Shown one piece after another: positions 10,636-23,159 of a stretch of DNA of 64,000 nucleotides; position 1 is the first letter of the stretch; each line of letters begins with the position of its first letter. Location of the stretch: the NCBI RefSeq assembly GCF_013426205.1, contig NC_089428.1, forward strand, positions 372,001 to 436,000, written 5' to 3'. Source of the DNA: Metarhizium brunneum. Taxonomy: Eukaryota > Ascomycota > Sordariomycetes > Hypocreales > Clavicipitaceae. The position numbers were made by a program, and so were the translations under genes. The notes under the pieces were generated by a model. It made no database searches, was not told the DNA's origin, and saw only the letters and a list, made by a program, of their open reading frames with translations.

Positions 10636-13157
10636 AGTTGGATCCCTAGGGCTGATTTGGTCTTTTCGGCTTGCTGGATTCTCCAGTGATTTCCTGTTCA
10701 ACTGGTGGTATCACAGCAAATCGGAACACCTTGCTTCCTGTCAACACACTGCCTTTCACGTCACTCGTTTACCCGTATCGGGCACATTCACTTTCGTGTT
10801 ATTTCAAGATACGCTCGTTTTCAGACCGTAGCTAGCGCCATGTTGGCGAGCCACTCACTCAACATGGTTCAATATATTGAATGAATTAACCATTGACATT
10901 AAATTCGCGTCTAGAGGCCCCCCGTGTCCGTCTCTTTTAGTATTCGGTCGATTACCCCGTTTCGTTTCGTTTATTCACCTCTTTCGAGGCTCTTGGGTGG
11001 ACGAGCTATGCCTCGATGCTCATATGTGAACTTGAGGAGACTGGGCATGTGTTACTGTTGACAAACCCTGTGACAGAACGTGATACGCAGAGATTTTGCT
11101 GCGCATAACCTTGGCATGTTGCGGCACCTACAAGGACAGACGGACTTCTTTCCAAGTCTCAAGCCCCGAGGTAGATCTGTTGGTGGGCGTTTCTGAGCTC
11201 CTTTGAAATGTTGTCGAGTACATGGTAAGATGCCCGAGGAATAGGAAAAAAAACTTGTGTCTCCTTCTCTCCACAGCCGCATGAGAGGTTGCAAAAGCAG
11301 CCCCTGAACATCTGCCAGCTGTTTACCAGAGAAAAAAAAAGGCAGCTCGAGGAACCAGGTTTGTCGCCCACGAGCTTCGGATCATGTGGGAAGTTGCCCA
11401 CGTTCCGTTGCAGCCACAACTAGCCCCAACTAAACTTTATCGCAAGGCATTGCTTTCAACTAGATTTTACTATTAGATAGTGAGCTAGAGCATCTCTGCA
11501 AATATACACACTTTACAGTCGTTTCGAGTAATTTCACGTGAAGCCATGCAGCCGAGCGTGGGACAACATTGACGAACATGAACTGTGGGATAAAGTTAAG
11601 GGTTTTCAGTCTGACCGAGGGGTAGGGAAGCCTTCCCACGGACGGGAGTAAAAGCACCTAGATGGGCGATTTCACCCTTTTCTAGAAGAACAATCTAATT
11701 GGCATGCCGGAGATATTCAACTATTGTTGCATCATCAGTCTCCACCATCGTTATCGCTAGTAGACGAGAGTTTCAGAAACATGTGTGTGTGACAAGAATC
11801 GCAGTCGTGCGTGACCGACGCAAAAGACTATTTGGACCAAATACGTGGCCCCAACCTTGATGTCGAGTGTTACCGGCTAGACCTGACAAGACATCATCCG
11901 CCACAAGAACCTGCTTTCTGGTCTACACTGCACGTGCTAACGCCTGGATCATGTCTTGTTAATGTGTGTCTCGGAACGGCGCAAGGGTGCACATGTGAAA
12001 CCTACAACACGCTGATTTTACACGCCACGGAGGGTCAAGGCGTTGGAATTGTCACCTAAGGAGAGTTGTTGAAATTCGCTGGTCAAGGCACAAGACTCCA
12101 AATAGTCACCTTGACCACAATTGGCAATTTCCCCGCGCCCGTGTTCTTTTTATATATATACATACATGTATCTCTGCTCCTTGGGAATGTTTGTCTAGGT
12201 TCGGTGAGGGGGCCAAGCCCAGTGTTTGCAGTGGTAAACGCATGCGAGGCGTCGGATCTTCGAGCAACAGTCCCCGTCGTAGTACTAAGTCTAGCCTTTC
12301 GACTGTTGGTTCAGTACCTTTGACTGCCAAGATAAAGGATAGCCAACAGACTTTGGGCTCAAGTGCTGTCGTTTTACTCCCCGTCTACTAATACTAGTAA
12401 GGGGTTGAGTACAAATAAGCTGAGACGGTCTGCCAGAGATGCAGTAAACCCTAGGCCCCCAACAGCGCATTCCGCCCTCGGGTTTTTGTATAATAATACG
12501 TGAAATTACATGATGTTTTTAATTTAAAGCATTTATTAAGTTTTTACACTTACAAGGTTCTATTCTTCTTCATATATATGGTCATACAAGCGTGACATCG
12601 GCCAGGGAACCGCGGTTCGCAACAGACCACGCAATGCACCATGTTATAATGAGATGGATTCGCATCATCCAATACCAAGGTGCCCTGCGTGCGCGTGACA
12701 AGTTTCTCCAAGTCCCGATGCCCCCGTCCCCTTCGTACAGAAGCTTTTGCACAAACACATTCAGCAGCTTTGTCCATCTCTGTTGGCTCCCCGCCAACGC
12801 AGTCTGGGAGACAGGTTTTGGGGCGACACTACAGTTGTGATGAGCACTTCACCAACCATGGACAAGGGTAGCCTCGAAATCCTCCCAACCCCGCACAAAA
12901 ATGGGAGACCCTCGGGGCAGACCGGACTGAGACGATTCCTTTCATCCCCATGTGTGTCTATTTCTACCACGTAGGCTGTCCTGCCGGCACCAAGGCTTCT
13001 GTCCGTCAGACCAGACCAGCTGGTATGCCAAACTCGATACGTAGCCATCGGCCATCAGCAGGGGTTCCCAGAGACGTGACATGCCGCATTCACGTTTTGC
13101 TCTTGCTGCATTCCCGTCTACTGCCACGCCTTCATAATAACCCGGTGCTGCCGGCCG
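10636..13157. other. Long intergenic region
   Basis: About 2.5 kb with no supported gene on either strand. Only short overlapping frames without domains are present. AT-rich patches occur around 12485-12560. No tRNA, repeat family member or duplication was recognised here. Confidence 0.4.
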
Positions 13158-14615
13158 CTACTCCATGATGCCTTCGCTCTTGCCATCCTCCGATGTGCCA
13201 CTCGCAACGGCCTCTTTCACCCTGGACGCTCGCCTCCGTGCGTCCACGTACATCATAAACTCGGAATACGTCCTCGGCATAACCTTGACGTCGGTATCAA
13301 CGAGAAACGTATAGTTGAACTGCCCAGTAGGTTTAGTCTCTCCATGCTCGACATTTCTCACTTTACTGTCCACGCGGACTTGAACACGCGTCTGACGCGG
13401 CGCCTCGCCGGGCCCTGCATCGTCGGCGCCGTGGCTAACCAGCGGCGGATCCGTATACACCACCGTAGCCGTCAGATACAGCACACTACCGACGGGCACG
13501 GGATTCTGAAACGTCGACGGGTCAAGCGACACAAACCTGGGTCTCGTGTGGGTGAAACTGGCGGCGCAGCAAAACGCCAGCTCAAACGTCTGCTTGAGGA
13601 GGAACCCGCCAAAGATCATGAACTGGTGGCGATTTCTATACTGGGGCTGCATGATGGCCGCCGTGTTGAGCCTCGTCGTGTCCATGAAGAAGACGTTGTC
13701 GGGCTTGCGCAGCGCGTCGTTGGGATCATGGTACCGCAGCTGCCGCTGCCACATGGCGTGGATGAGGTCGCTCTCCTCGTCGTTGGGCGCCGTCTTCAAC
13801 AGAGACTGCTGCGAGCGCTGCTTGCGGATCTTGCTGTTCCTCTCGCCGCGCGCAAAGATGCGCTTCTCCTCTTCTGTGTCGGTGCGGACTGGTGCGATCT
13901 TGACGGGCCTCTTGGTGGCTGGGTCCGTGGCCACCATGGTGCACTGGCAGGTGATCATGACGTGTTCCTGCTTGACCTCTTGCCCGTCCTTGGGGGCCTT
14001 GGCGACCTGGAGGCTGATTTCCATGCTGGAGCCGCCTGCGGCATAGGTGACCTGGCCGCTGAGCTCGAGGTCGCAGATCTCTGTGAGGGGGTGGTTGATG
14101 GTGATGCGGTCAAAGGCGGCGGTGACGGTGCTGACGCCTTCGCCGGTGTGCTTGTAGGCAATGACGCCGGACAGGGCGTCCAGGTCCATGAAGATGGTGC
14201 CGAGACGGATGTGGCCGGTGGCGTTGAGGTATGTGTCGAGCAGAGACGGCTCTTGGGCGAGAGGAAGGATCTGGCACATTAGAGTCTAGAGTCTAGACAT
14301 TGGTACGCTCGACGCGGCACTTACGACGCTATGGTAGCTGTCTGACATTTTCTTTGGCGTCAGATCAGGTTGCGCCGGGGCGGGAGGCTCGCGTTGGCTC
14401 TTGTTGGCCGTTTCGTGCTGCTGCTTGCGAAATGCCTCAATCCAGGGCACCTGCATCCTTTGCTCCGTCAATGCCCGAAACACACCGTCTGTCTGGCGAT
14501 GAGGTGTGTTGCAGAGCTGACGCTGCTGAACCAGGCGACATGGCGAATGTCTTGCGCGTTGCTGTGCGCGCACGAGGCAGCGCATGGTTGCTGTTTTTGA
14601 AGCCATTGATTGCAA
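13158..14615 (-). CDS. Acyl-CoA thioesterase, ACOT9-type double hotdog, probably mitochondrial
   Basis: Hydrolyses acyl-CoA to free acid and CoA. Minus-strand exons 14615-14325 and 14270-13158; the 54-bp intron (GTAAGT...TGCCAG) joins SDSYHSV to ILPLAQEPSLL, a continuous family motif. Total 467 residues. The first 30-45 residues are basic and hydroxylated (RCLVRAQQRARHSPCRLVQQ), a plausible mitochondrial presequence. Two hotdog repeats follow: LLDTYLNATGHIRLGTIFMD with DLDALSGVIAYKHTG near residues 105-140, and the second around QFMIFGGFLLKQTFELAFC near residues 320-340. Alternative starts at M4 or M11 would not change the mature enzyme. The large plus-strand frames opposite this gene are shadows. 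Confidence 0.85.
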
Positions 14616-15027
14616 GTTGTCATGTGAAGTCTGGCCCGGTCACGCCGGGTGTGGTGATTATGCCGAGTACGGAGTAGATGCACCGTCGACGGTAGCCCCA
14701 CATGCATCCGGGGGCTGCTTACCCTAGACCTGACATAAGGAATGTCAACTCTAGATGTCCGCCTTTGTGACATCCCATACATAAGTTTTTCAAATATTCG
14801 CCATGTGCCTGCGATAGCAATGCGGTGATTTTTCTCAGATTATTTATATGGCCATGATTCTGGCTTTTGATTTAGCCACATGGCCCGTGTGCTACGCCTT
14901 TCGTGAGGATGGAATAGTTTATTAAATTATAATCTTCTCTTTGTGAGATTGCTTATTGGGTTTGAGCATTGAGTTATTTAATGTTGGTTTCCAAGGCTAT
15001 TGAGTGTCCCTAATAGTCTTCTCTGTA

Positions 15028-15970
15028 TTATGGAAAATATGGGTCGTATCCATACTTGCAATTCATACTCACCTTCGCGGAATTGGGTTGAGCAACTCTT
15101 CTGCTCGGTCTATTGCCCCAGAGGCGCGGACCAAAAATAGATGGCCAAAGAGTATTGCATTGGGGTAACTGTAAAATGCAAAATACATATTTGCGTGACC
15201 ATCCGAGTATTTCCGCTGGGTCAAACGTTGCAGCACTCTCCAGTTCATCAGGGGCTCGACATCTTGGCTCCATAGAACACGGTAGGAACCATACATCCCA
15301 GCGGAGCCATCTGGATCCAATCAACCAGACTTCTATCATAACGAATAACGCTCTCTTCAACACGTGGATAGTGGTGATGGTACGTATGATTAGCAAAACC
15401 TGCCCAACCCATAGCATTGTTGAAAGACTGATTGCGCCAAGTTCCAACAAGACACGCCCTCGTGCGTCTTTCAACTACTTGTCGGGAGAGAATTTATCCA
15501 ATCAGACAACCCCCGTGGTGGAGTGTGATAGCCTGCGTCCACGGTGTTTTCGCCCAGGCCGCTACTTGTTCAACACCAGGGTGCCGCACAATTGTCCGCC
15601 TAACGCCAAGACGAAAAGAAAGTGGGAGCAACGGCTCGGAATTACATGCAAAATTACTGGGTGGTGAATTGACCGAGAAGAACCAATTTACACATACCGG
15701 GGGCTGGTCTGACGCCGAAAACTCCAGCCCTAGCGGAGGCCGGCATATAGAACACAACCCCTGCAAGCGTTGCAACAAGTGGCCTGACAAGGAATGCCAA
15801 GTATAATAGAGTTGCCGATAGAGTACAATATATATCGCAACAACTGTCCCCACTTGTGTGAGCCTGCAAATATCACAACCATCTGCAGGGGTCATCCCTA
15901 CATGACCGAAGCTAACTACCAGTTGACGTCTAGTGCAAGCATAATAGCTTATTGTTATCGATTCTCTCAT
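15028..15970 (-). pseudogene. Decayed or unresolved multi-exon gene
   Basis: All three minus frames carry protein-like stretches that do not join into one model. One frame at 15869-15654 is hydrophobic (LLYLAFLVRPLVATLAGVVF) and ends at a GTATGT donor-like site near 15697. Another around 15440-15250 reads WRNQSFNNAMGWAGFANHTY and on to SLVDWIQ. A third at 15320-15069 reads SQDVEPLMNWRVLQRL and HANMYFAFYSYPNAILFG. The second passes into the third by a shift at about 15312 with no intron signal. I do not recognise the family. It may be a recently frameshifted enzyme or an intron-rich gene I cannot splice. Confidence 0.3.
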
Positions 15971-17120
15971 GATTAAAATACCATCACATGCTCTCGATGC
16001 TCTCCTTCAGCTGGGTTTGTCTCCTTCCCCCGCCATCTCCAGATATACAAGGCGGATATGGACCCTTGCTGTGTGTATTTCTCGGGTTTCCTAGTCGGGC
16101 TAATGCTGGATACGAAACTGCTAGGATGCCCAAGCACAAAGGGCGCAACCGCAGGAGCATGATGTAATTACTGCCCGTCAAATGACTTGATTCGGTTACC
16201 CCGTTCGTGGGACGGCCATTCTCCCCAACGGTCCTCGGTCTGGTGCCTGCAAGGCTCCGGGACATTGGAGCCCAATCACTGTTCAGCATTCATTCGGAAC
16301 GGCGTCACCTTCCATCTCTAGCAAACGTGACAGACGCAATTACTAATCTGTTGTCTTGCGGTACTGTCGTACTCGTCATACGACTAGATATTTCCGCCCC
16401 CACCGGTGCCGGGAGGGATATAGCAGGGTATAAAGATCAGGGCAAGGTATAGTTCAGCCAAAGGAACAAAATTGCCGTAATAGGTTTCTCGGGAACAAGC
16501 CTCTTTTGCCTATAATAACAAGGGTCAAGAGTGAGCCGACCCACCAGGAATATTTTGTCAGTACCTTGTGTTATCCGGCTCGTCTCGGGATACAAGGACA
16601 TACCTAGTTTCAACTCACCACCTTCGTCGACGTATCATATTCAACACTCCACCTTGGTAGCATGGGACCCTGGTTGCTAGGTTCAAATTGTGGTCAAAAT
16701 TCTCCCTTGCGTTTTTGTTCTGTCGAGCAAATAGAGATGAAGCATGCCGGCGTCTTTTGTCAGGGATGCTAGTCATAAGACTATGTCCGGCTCTTGGGGC
16801 TGCAGGTCCACTATGTGTGATTTTGTCCCATAATTTAGGAGTTGTCTGGTTACATCAAGACGGTGGCTATGGCTTTTCAGACTTGCCTTTAGGGGCGTGC
16901 TTCTGATAGACCACCACGGTACCTATTAACAGTGGCCTGAAACTACCAGACTATCACGAATGCTGTCAGGAAATATAAAAACCGAGCTGCGTTCGCTTCT
17001 GCCACCAATCACTAAATGACATCGAAAATCTACCACTCTGACCATGCATCTCGCCGACTCCACGAGATACATTAATCAACATTTGTCCCAACGCATACAG
17101 GACCAAATCCCGGCATCAAT
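15971..17120. other. Intergenic region upstream of the amino-acid oxidase
   Basis: No gene seen. The final 150 bases form a typical promoter and leader for the gene starting at 17121. Confidence 0.4.
16974..16980 (+). promoter_or_regulatory. TATA box of the amino-acid oxidase gene
   Basis: TATAAAA lies about 140 bp upstream of the ATG at 17121. Confidence 0.5.
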
Positions 17121-19012
17121 ATGCTTTTGAACCTCGTGCCAAGCGCTTTGAGTGCTCTATGTCTGGCGTCCACGGCCATTGCAGGAACAATTAGGCAGCG
17201 AGATAGTGGCCCCAGCCTAGGACATGCCCGAGATCTGTTTTTGAGGCGCATCCTCGCTGATTCACCCGAATACGGCAATTTCCGCAACCATGCACCGACA
17301 AATCATGACGAGCTCAAAGTTGGCATTATTGGTGGCGGTGTTGCCGGTCTATATGCAGCCATCCTTCTGGAGAGCCTCGACATCGACTATGAAATATTGG
17401 AGTCGAGTAAGCGGATTGGAGGGCGCGTATTCACCCATCGTTTTGACCAAAAGGCCTGGGAGGCTTCGAAGCCGGGACAACCTAATTATTATGATTACTA
17501 CGTAAGCCTTCCAGTAAGCGTAGTTATCAGCCCTTCACTCACCGACCTTGCAGGACGCCGGGGCTATGAGATTTCCCGGTATGGATTGGATGAGCCGCAT
17601 AATTGGAAACGCAAGCAACTCGCTCATTCCCTACATAAACTCGAGGCTCAAGCCAGGGGACCAGCCCGTGAAGCTGATACCGTACGTATTCCAAGCCAAC
17701 AACACGTTCCGTCTATTTAACGATAGACTGGTGTACAACCAAGACACCCCCTCGGCACGAACCTTTGGCGTCCTGGGGTTTGAAGGCGGAACCATTCAAA
17801 ACAATTCCTTTGCCGACACGTCCCCGGGCGCCGTATTTAGTGATGCTGTCAGCGACCTGGTTCACTCGCTGGAAGTCAATTTTGAGCACGGGTTCAAGAA
17901 ATTGATGCAATATGACCAAATCTCCGTGCGGCAGTATCTGGCCACCAAGGGCTACTCTTCTCAGCAGATCGACTGGATTGAGACGGTCAACGACGCCACC
18001 ACCCACTACAACACCATGTCGCTGTCGGAAGCCGTCATCGAAGAGTGGATTTTTAGCGAAGCTCCCCTCGACAGCTGGTTTTGCGTTGAAGGCGGCATGG
18101 ACCGCATCACCCGCGGAATGGCCAGCATCATCAACAAGACAGTCGAGACTGGCAAACGCGTCACGGCCATCAAGAAAGCCGGTACTGACGCCTTGAACGT
18201 GGTCATCAATGACACTGAGACAAGGACCTACAGCCACGTTATCAACACAGTGCCTCTTGGTGCCATGCAAGTCATGGATATGACGGATCTCAATCTCGAT
18301 TACCGCAAGAAGCTCGCCATTCGAAAGATTCAATACGACGCCTCCGACAAACTAAGCATCAAATTCAAGAATAGATGGTTCGCCCCCTAGATACCCGACA
18401 CTCACCGCCAGCTCAGCTAACTGCTCTTCCAGGTGGGAACATCTCGACTCGGGCTCGTTCCAAGGCGGACAGTCGTTCTCAGACCTCCCTATTCGCCGTT
18501 GCGTATATCCCTCCTACGGTATCAACACCCCCGACGCGCCGGGAACCATGATCGCCTCGTATACATGGGCCCAGGATAGTGCTCGTCTGGGCGCCTACTG
18601 CTCCGGCGACGCGAAGCAGAACCTTGTCGACGTCGCCCTGCGCAACCTAGCGGCCATGCACAACGTGACGTACGACTATCTCAAATCGCAGTACGTCGAC
18701 TCGCACCACTGGAACTGGTACCTGGATGAAAACGCCGTGGGCGCGTTCGCCCTCTTTGGCCCTGGGGATCTCAGCACAACCATGCCGGATTTGATGCAGC
18801 CGGGGGCGCATGGAAGACTGCACTTTGCTGGTGACGCGCTGAGTTCGGGGCATGCTTGGATTATTGGAGCCGTCAACTCGGCGTATAGGACTGTCGCTGA
18901 GGTTTTGGCAGTTGAGAAGATGGATGGCAAGTTGGCTGAGCTGGTGGACAGGTGGGGGGTGATTGAGGAGATTGATATCAGATGGTACGCGAACGGTACT
19001 ATGAGCAAGTAA
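17121..19012 (+). CDS. Secreted L-amino-acid oxidase (flavin amine oxidase family)
   Basis: FAD enzyme that oxidatively deaminates L-amino acids to 2-oxo acids, ammonia and H2O2. Three exons: 17121-17501, 17554-18377, 18433-19012; introns of 52 bp (GTAAGC...GCAG) and 55 bp (GTTCGC...TTCCAG, with GCTAAC branch); 594 residues. Residues 1-21 are a signal peptide. The FAD dinucleotide motif VGIIGGGVAGLYAAILLES starts near residue 67, followed by GGRVFTHRF. The second splice restores RWWEHLD, a conserved family segment, and the C-terminal FAD motif GRLHFAGDALSSGHAWIIGA is present. It resembles secreted fungal LAAOs used in nitrogen scavenging and antagonism (family knowledge). It could also supply aromatic 2-oxo acids for the NRPS-like enzyme at 39.3 kb, but the 20-kb gap makes that speculative. 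Confidence 0.9.
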
Positions 19013-19264
19013 ATCGACTGCGAAGCTGCTCGAAGAGAGTATTGAAGTTGAATTGCTACCTGTTGGTAGTAACCGAGCGGTTTGGATACTTTGTTAGCTG
19101 TAGAGTGTAAGAGACGCTTTGTGTAAAACTGATTGTATATATAACTTACATACATTGAAAGAAGCTGAGCTTGAAGGAATCCACAAGCTAAACTTGTATT
19201 GGGAAAACGGCAAGAGAGTGCGGAGATCCTGTACTCAGGCATTCCCACTCGCCTGTTCCCCTGA

Positions 19265-19520
19265 TGTTACACGGTTGGCTCACAACAAAGGGCGTTGGGC
19301 CAACAAAGAGTACGCAACAAAGGCAAAAGCTCACGAGGCACAAGTCGGTCTTACGCAAGGGTCGCCTCAGGCACATGTCCTCACTGATTTCTTGTATTTT
19401 TAGGGACCTCCCGTCTCTTAGGTGGTCGTGAAAAATCAAGGACTTTGATATCCTAAAGGCGATTACTATAATCTGAATGGAACACTACCTTCCAAGCCCA
19501 GTTATCCTGCCCTTGTCACG
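19265..19520 (-). mobile_element. Solo LTR, family copy 1
   Basis: In reverse orientation the element runs from TGTGACAAGGG-like to CCGTGTAACA, the same ends as the copies listed below. It shares the internal block around AAGTCCTTGRTTTTYC and a TGCCTGAGGC block with the others. Flanks CCTGA and CCCAA differ by two transitions, consistent with a mutated 5-bp target duplication. The terminal base at 19520 is G instead of A. Confidence 0.65.
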
Positions 19521-19741
19521 CCCAAGAATGCATCACCCGCCCCGTTGACTAAGCAATAACAACAGTCACAATGGATCACCTGCATAAGACTTGACCAATG
19601 CTGTCTCACACAGGCCAAGTTGTGACACTGCACCTCGGTTTGAGACTGTCAGGCATTTGCCTTTCATGCTACTGCTGCAACAAATCCGGGCAATTTGCAC
19701 AGCGGAAAAAGGCGACATTTCAGGAGGATTTTCAGGGCCTC

Positions 19742-20001
19742 TGTTACGCGGTCGAAACTCAACAAAGGCGTCTGGGCCAACATCGGATACACAACAACAA
19801 AGGGAATGATCACGAGGTCCAGGGCCGCACCCTGAGCGAGGGCTGCCTCAGGCACTAGCCCTCATCGACTTTTTGTATTTATAGAGGTCGCTGACCCCTC
19901 AAGGCCTCGTGGAAAACCAAGGATCTTGGATACCCCAAAGTCGATTATTATGCATTGAATGGAACACCTTGTTCCAAGCCCAGTCACCTGCCCTGGTCAC
20001 A
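19742..20001 (-). mobile_element. Solo LTR, family copy 2
   Basis: Same orientation and clear similarity to the copy at 19265-19520 throughout its length, with TATAAATA-type promoter core in element orientation (near 19876-19884). Flanks are GCCTC and ACTTC, two transitions apart. The 221 bp between the two copies do not look like a retrotransposon internal region, and the outer flanks do not match, so they are taken as two independent solo LTRs. Confidence 0.65.
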
Positions 20002-20579
20002 ACTTCGATACCCCGTAAGTATATTGATGATTGACCTTGACTGATGAAAAATCCTGCAGAGTAGGCCCTCGATCCGGGTCGATGTTTGGGCCCTGAGAAC
20101 AAAGCGGCCGTGACCAGCAGCCTTCAATCTTCCCTAATCACCTATTCGACTCAACGGCTACAAGACAACCTCGGTCCTGCTGTGCGTTTGGATACATGCG
20201 AGGTGACCGTGTACGGAGTGGGAGGCTGGTGAGTACGTGATACGCAATTAAACTACTTAAATGCAGCATTATGTGACATGTACAGAAACAAAAAAAAAAA
20301 AAAGAAAGACACGAGACGTCGCGGCAGGAGCCATCTAGAAGCGCCAAGTCCCTTGTCCCGTTTCGCGATGGGTCACGACGGGTGTCAAGACGGATTGTTA
20401 AGCAACGGTGTGAAAGCGTACAGCAAGAGCGGGCCTTGGCCGATTATGACAAAATATTTCACTCGCAAGTCAGTTCGTTTGGTTGACTTGGCTCGTGACA
20501 GGGGGTCAAGTTACTCGTGCATGGCCCCTTTACACATAACTGCCGTCAGCCTTCACATGTGTAATATTGTATAAGTGGC
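20002..20579. other. Intergenic region
   Basis: No gene seen. Contains a poly-A run of about 13 near 20289-20301. Confidence 0.4.
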
Positions 20580-20753
20580 ACTCTGGAAAATTCCCCCAAT
20601 TTTTTTTATTCATTTTCTCCTCTTATCTATTTCCAAAATTTCTGCCATAATCCATTCCCATCCAGCTTTGTATCTTGTTTCGATGATCCAGTATAGTGTA
20701 GACCCATGTCGCCGATTCATCTGCCAGTCGTGCAGAAGGGGCAGCACGATCTA

Positions 20754-21224
20754 TCATGCCTCCCGAGGTAATGTGAACTGGTATTGTACACAGCCTTTAT
20801 CGTCCAGCCCGTCGATCATTTCAAAACGATAATGATGTATAACAGTGCGTACAATAGCATCATACTCCCTAGGCTCGAAGCCAGGGTCGATGTGCCCAAT
20901 AAACCTGAATCGCGTAGCAAATTGGGCTCCAGAGGTCTCAGTCTTAGTTTCATAGCCGGGCAAATTTAAAATCACGTGTTGCAGCATATTGGACATTGGT
21001 TCGCAAGTTTCCTTCCGCGAGGAGTAGTATACCACGAAATCGTACTGGGTCAGCCGACTGTCGCCCTCATTGGGCCTCGCTCCCTGTTGAACCTGTAATC
21101 CGGCATATTAGCACTGTAGCTGTCATGATTACACCATTCCAAAGACATCGCTACTCTGGCTTCTCCCCCGAGGCAGGACGATTTGCCTCGACGGCATTCC
21201 CCCCTCTTGGTCTGAAGCAGACAT
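20754..21224 (-). CDS. Small uncharacterised protein A (paralogue of the gene at 23.3 kb)
   Basis: Minus-strand exons 21224-21135 and 21092-20754; a 42-bp intron (GTGTAA...TTACAG, branch GCTAAT) joins them in phase 0; 142 residues. There is no signal peptide. The body looks like a small alpha/beta domain: a strand (YDFVVYYSS), a helix, a second strand segment (ATRFRFIGHI) and a helix. A similar order occurs in the gene at 23345-23656. A conserved GTAAGT lies upstream in both copies, so an additional 5' exon or leader intron is possible. I do not recognise the family and give no function. Confidence 0.5.
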
Positions 21225-21301
21225 AGTAGTCTTGGCCCTGTTTCATATTAAACTTACAAAAGATAGTTGGAATGACATGATGTTTGAAAAAGGAGAACTG
21301 T

Positions 21302-21580
21302 CTAGTAGACGTGTGTGTGGCAGCTTCTTGCAGTCAAAAGGAGCAACAAGTATTCGGTAGACGTGTACGTGATAATGCCCTTGCGGCTGAATGAAGCAAG
21401 ATGTGGTTGAGATGTCTTTGCAATCGAAAGGCCGAAGACGTATTTTGTCGACGTGGATGTGACAACGTCCTGGTAGTTGAGAGAAGCAAGACGTGTATGC
21501 GAAAATGTGTTTGCGGCCGAAGCAAGCAAGAAGTACTTGGTAGAAGTGTGTAGTAGATGTTGCTGGTGAAGGCTGAGCTG
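21302..21580 (-). repeat. Imperfect tandem repeat, about three units of ~93 bp
   Basis: On the minus strand, a 95-residue frame (21589-21302) repeats a pattern STKY...L..A.T...H..LAS......T three times, with unit length about 31 codons. Related sequence, less complete, precedes the paralogous gene at 23.8-23.9 kb. It may be a leader or an upstream coding exon; I cannot connect it to the gene at 20754-21224. Confidence 0.5.
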
Positions 21581-21620
21581 GTTAGCCATCTGTCGTGGGA
21601 GATGGCCATGTTTAAATACC

Positions 21621-23159
21621 TACGGCCCGCGGCCCTAATGTACAGTGCCATCATCCTCATCAGCTTTGATAAGACAGTCCGTCAGATGTTTTATTCATCC
21701 ATTAATCGGTGTAACTGTACATATGTAGGTGAAAATTGACGACCTGTATGTTGTGGTAGCTGTGCAGTCACCCGACACTGGCCCGCGCGTGAGGCACTCC
21801 CGTCGACGAGTCTCGGCAATGACTGTCTTCAAGGATGTCCATCAATACAGCAAGAGAACACTCTTTCAATAACGAGAAAACATGCGAAAGAGTGGAGGGA
21901 TGACACCTTCTCTCACAAGCTTTGGTTACACATGCTCTTTAACCAACAGCATTTCTCTACATCACAAAGACCTGACACATGGTTTGAGGCGACAATTCAC
22001 TGCCAGGCACGCGTATGTTTCGTAAGTGTGTAGACACGATAAGCTGAGTGCATCCTGTCATATCCTTCGGTGCTCCGTGACATGTCAATAGTCGTTTTTT
22101 CTGTCAAAGGTCATGTTGCCCGTAGTGCTGTGTACGGCAGTCACAAAGCCGAACAACATGTTCACACTCTCAAAACCACCTGAGCTTGGTGGTGTCCTCA
22201 AAAGTCCGCGTATCTTTGTTAATATTCATTCAAGTACCTGTGAAAATGTGGTCAGCTGTGAACTTGGTCATGGTAGAAGTAAGACTAATCATTGTTGTAT
22301 AAGCTGGCCGCCTGGTCATGGTCTAGAACGAGAACTTGCTCCGGCTCGAACTTTCCGGCTAGAACAGGATGTGAACACCCATATAACTGCTCAGGAACAT
22401 CAGGCTTTTCTTTGCCTTGGGCAACAGTGAAATAAATAGATGCGAAGAATGGGATCTGGAGCGGGTTTGCGTTTGAAACCGTCTTTGACTCGATCCACTC
22501 AAAACATTGCTTAAACACACAGTACTAGAACAAAGAAAGAATTTGTTTGTTTTATTTTCAGTGAAATAACCACCATCTTCAGCTTGTGCGCTTTCATGCA
22601 CACTTGAGGTCTGAATGGCTAGGGATCCTGCTCAAAATACCTCTACCTGTTGGCCTGGGCGAAGCCTTGAATCGGCTGTGATGTTTGACGTGGTGTTTCG
22701 ATAAATTACTAGTTAACCGTTTATTTCTCATCTGCACTGGTGCGCGGACATAAGTCTTAAACTCGTAAGCTCCCCACGTACTACAATACGTGTTTATCCG
22801 TATTTCTCTCGGCACGTCACGGTTTTCTAGTCGAGGTACGCCCAGGTACATGGCGTTTATTAAGTACAGCTGCAAAAACTAAAAAAAAAAAGATACTTGC
22901 AGGTGCCACTGGGATTTTATGCATGCAAAAGATTGGGAGATCGGGTTATAATAGTATTCAAAGCGTTACTTTTTATGGCTAGCTGGCTGCATCGTGGACG
23001 CTATTTTTTGGTGTTGCGCCGGCTTAGGTAAGCCCGCTCGCTGCCGCTTTTGGGACCCCCTTCGCTTGGCTAAAGCCAATCAAGATGCGTGTCTCGGATG
23101 CAAGACAGTCTTACAGGGGGTATAGCACGGAATTAAAATATAAGCTTAAAAAGACATCT
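21621..23159. other. Intergenic region between duplication copies
   Basis: No supported gene. Short frames on both strands lack domains and splice signals. A short A-run occurs near 22881. Confidence 0.4.

Larger units (their letters stand above)
20580..21620. repeat. Local duplication, copy A
   Basis: This ~1 kb segment is a diverged copy of about 23160-24010, in the same orientation. Similarity is visible in three blocks: the 3' flank (CT-rich, with ATTCCCCCAA against ATCCCCCAAC), the intron and short first coding exon (both with GCTAATAT and ATTACAGGTT/GTTACAGGTT), and the upstream block ending GCCATCTGTCG. The gene body itself has diverged most. Confidence 0.6.

Noticed and set aside
13344..14282. 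Long plus-strand open frame (312 codons) opposite the thioesterase
   Set aside because: It is the antisense of a clearly recognised gene; its composition is the mirror of hotdog-domain codons and it has no domain of its own.
19265..20001. The two adjacent LTRs as one miniature retrotransposon (TRIM)
   Set aside because: Outer flanks do not form a target duplication, and the 221-bp spacer has no primer-binding-site or polypurine features; each copy has its own transition-degraded flanks.
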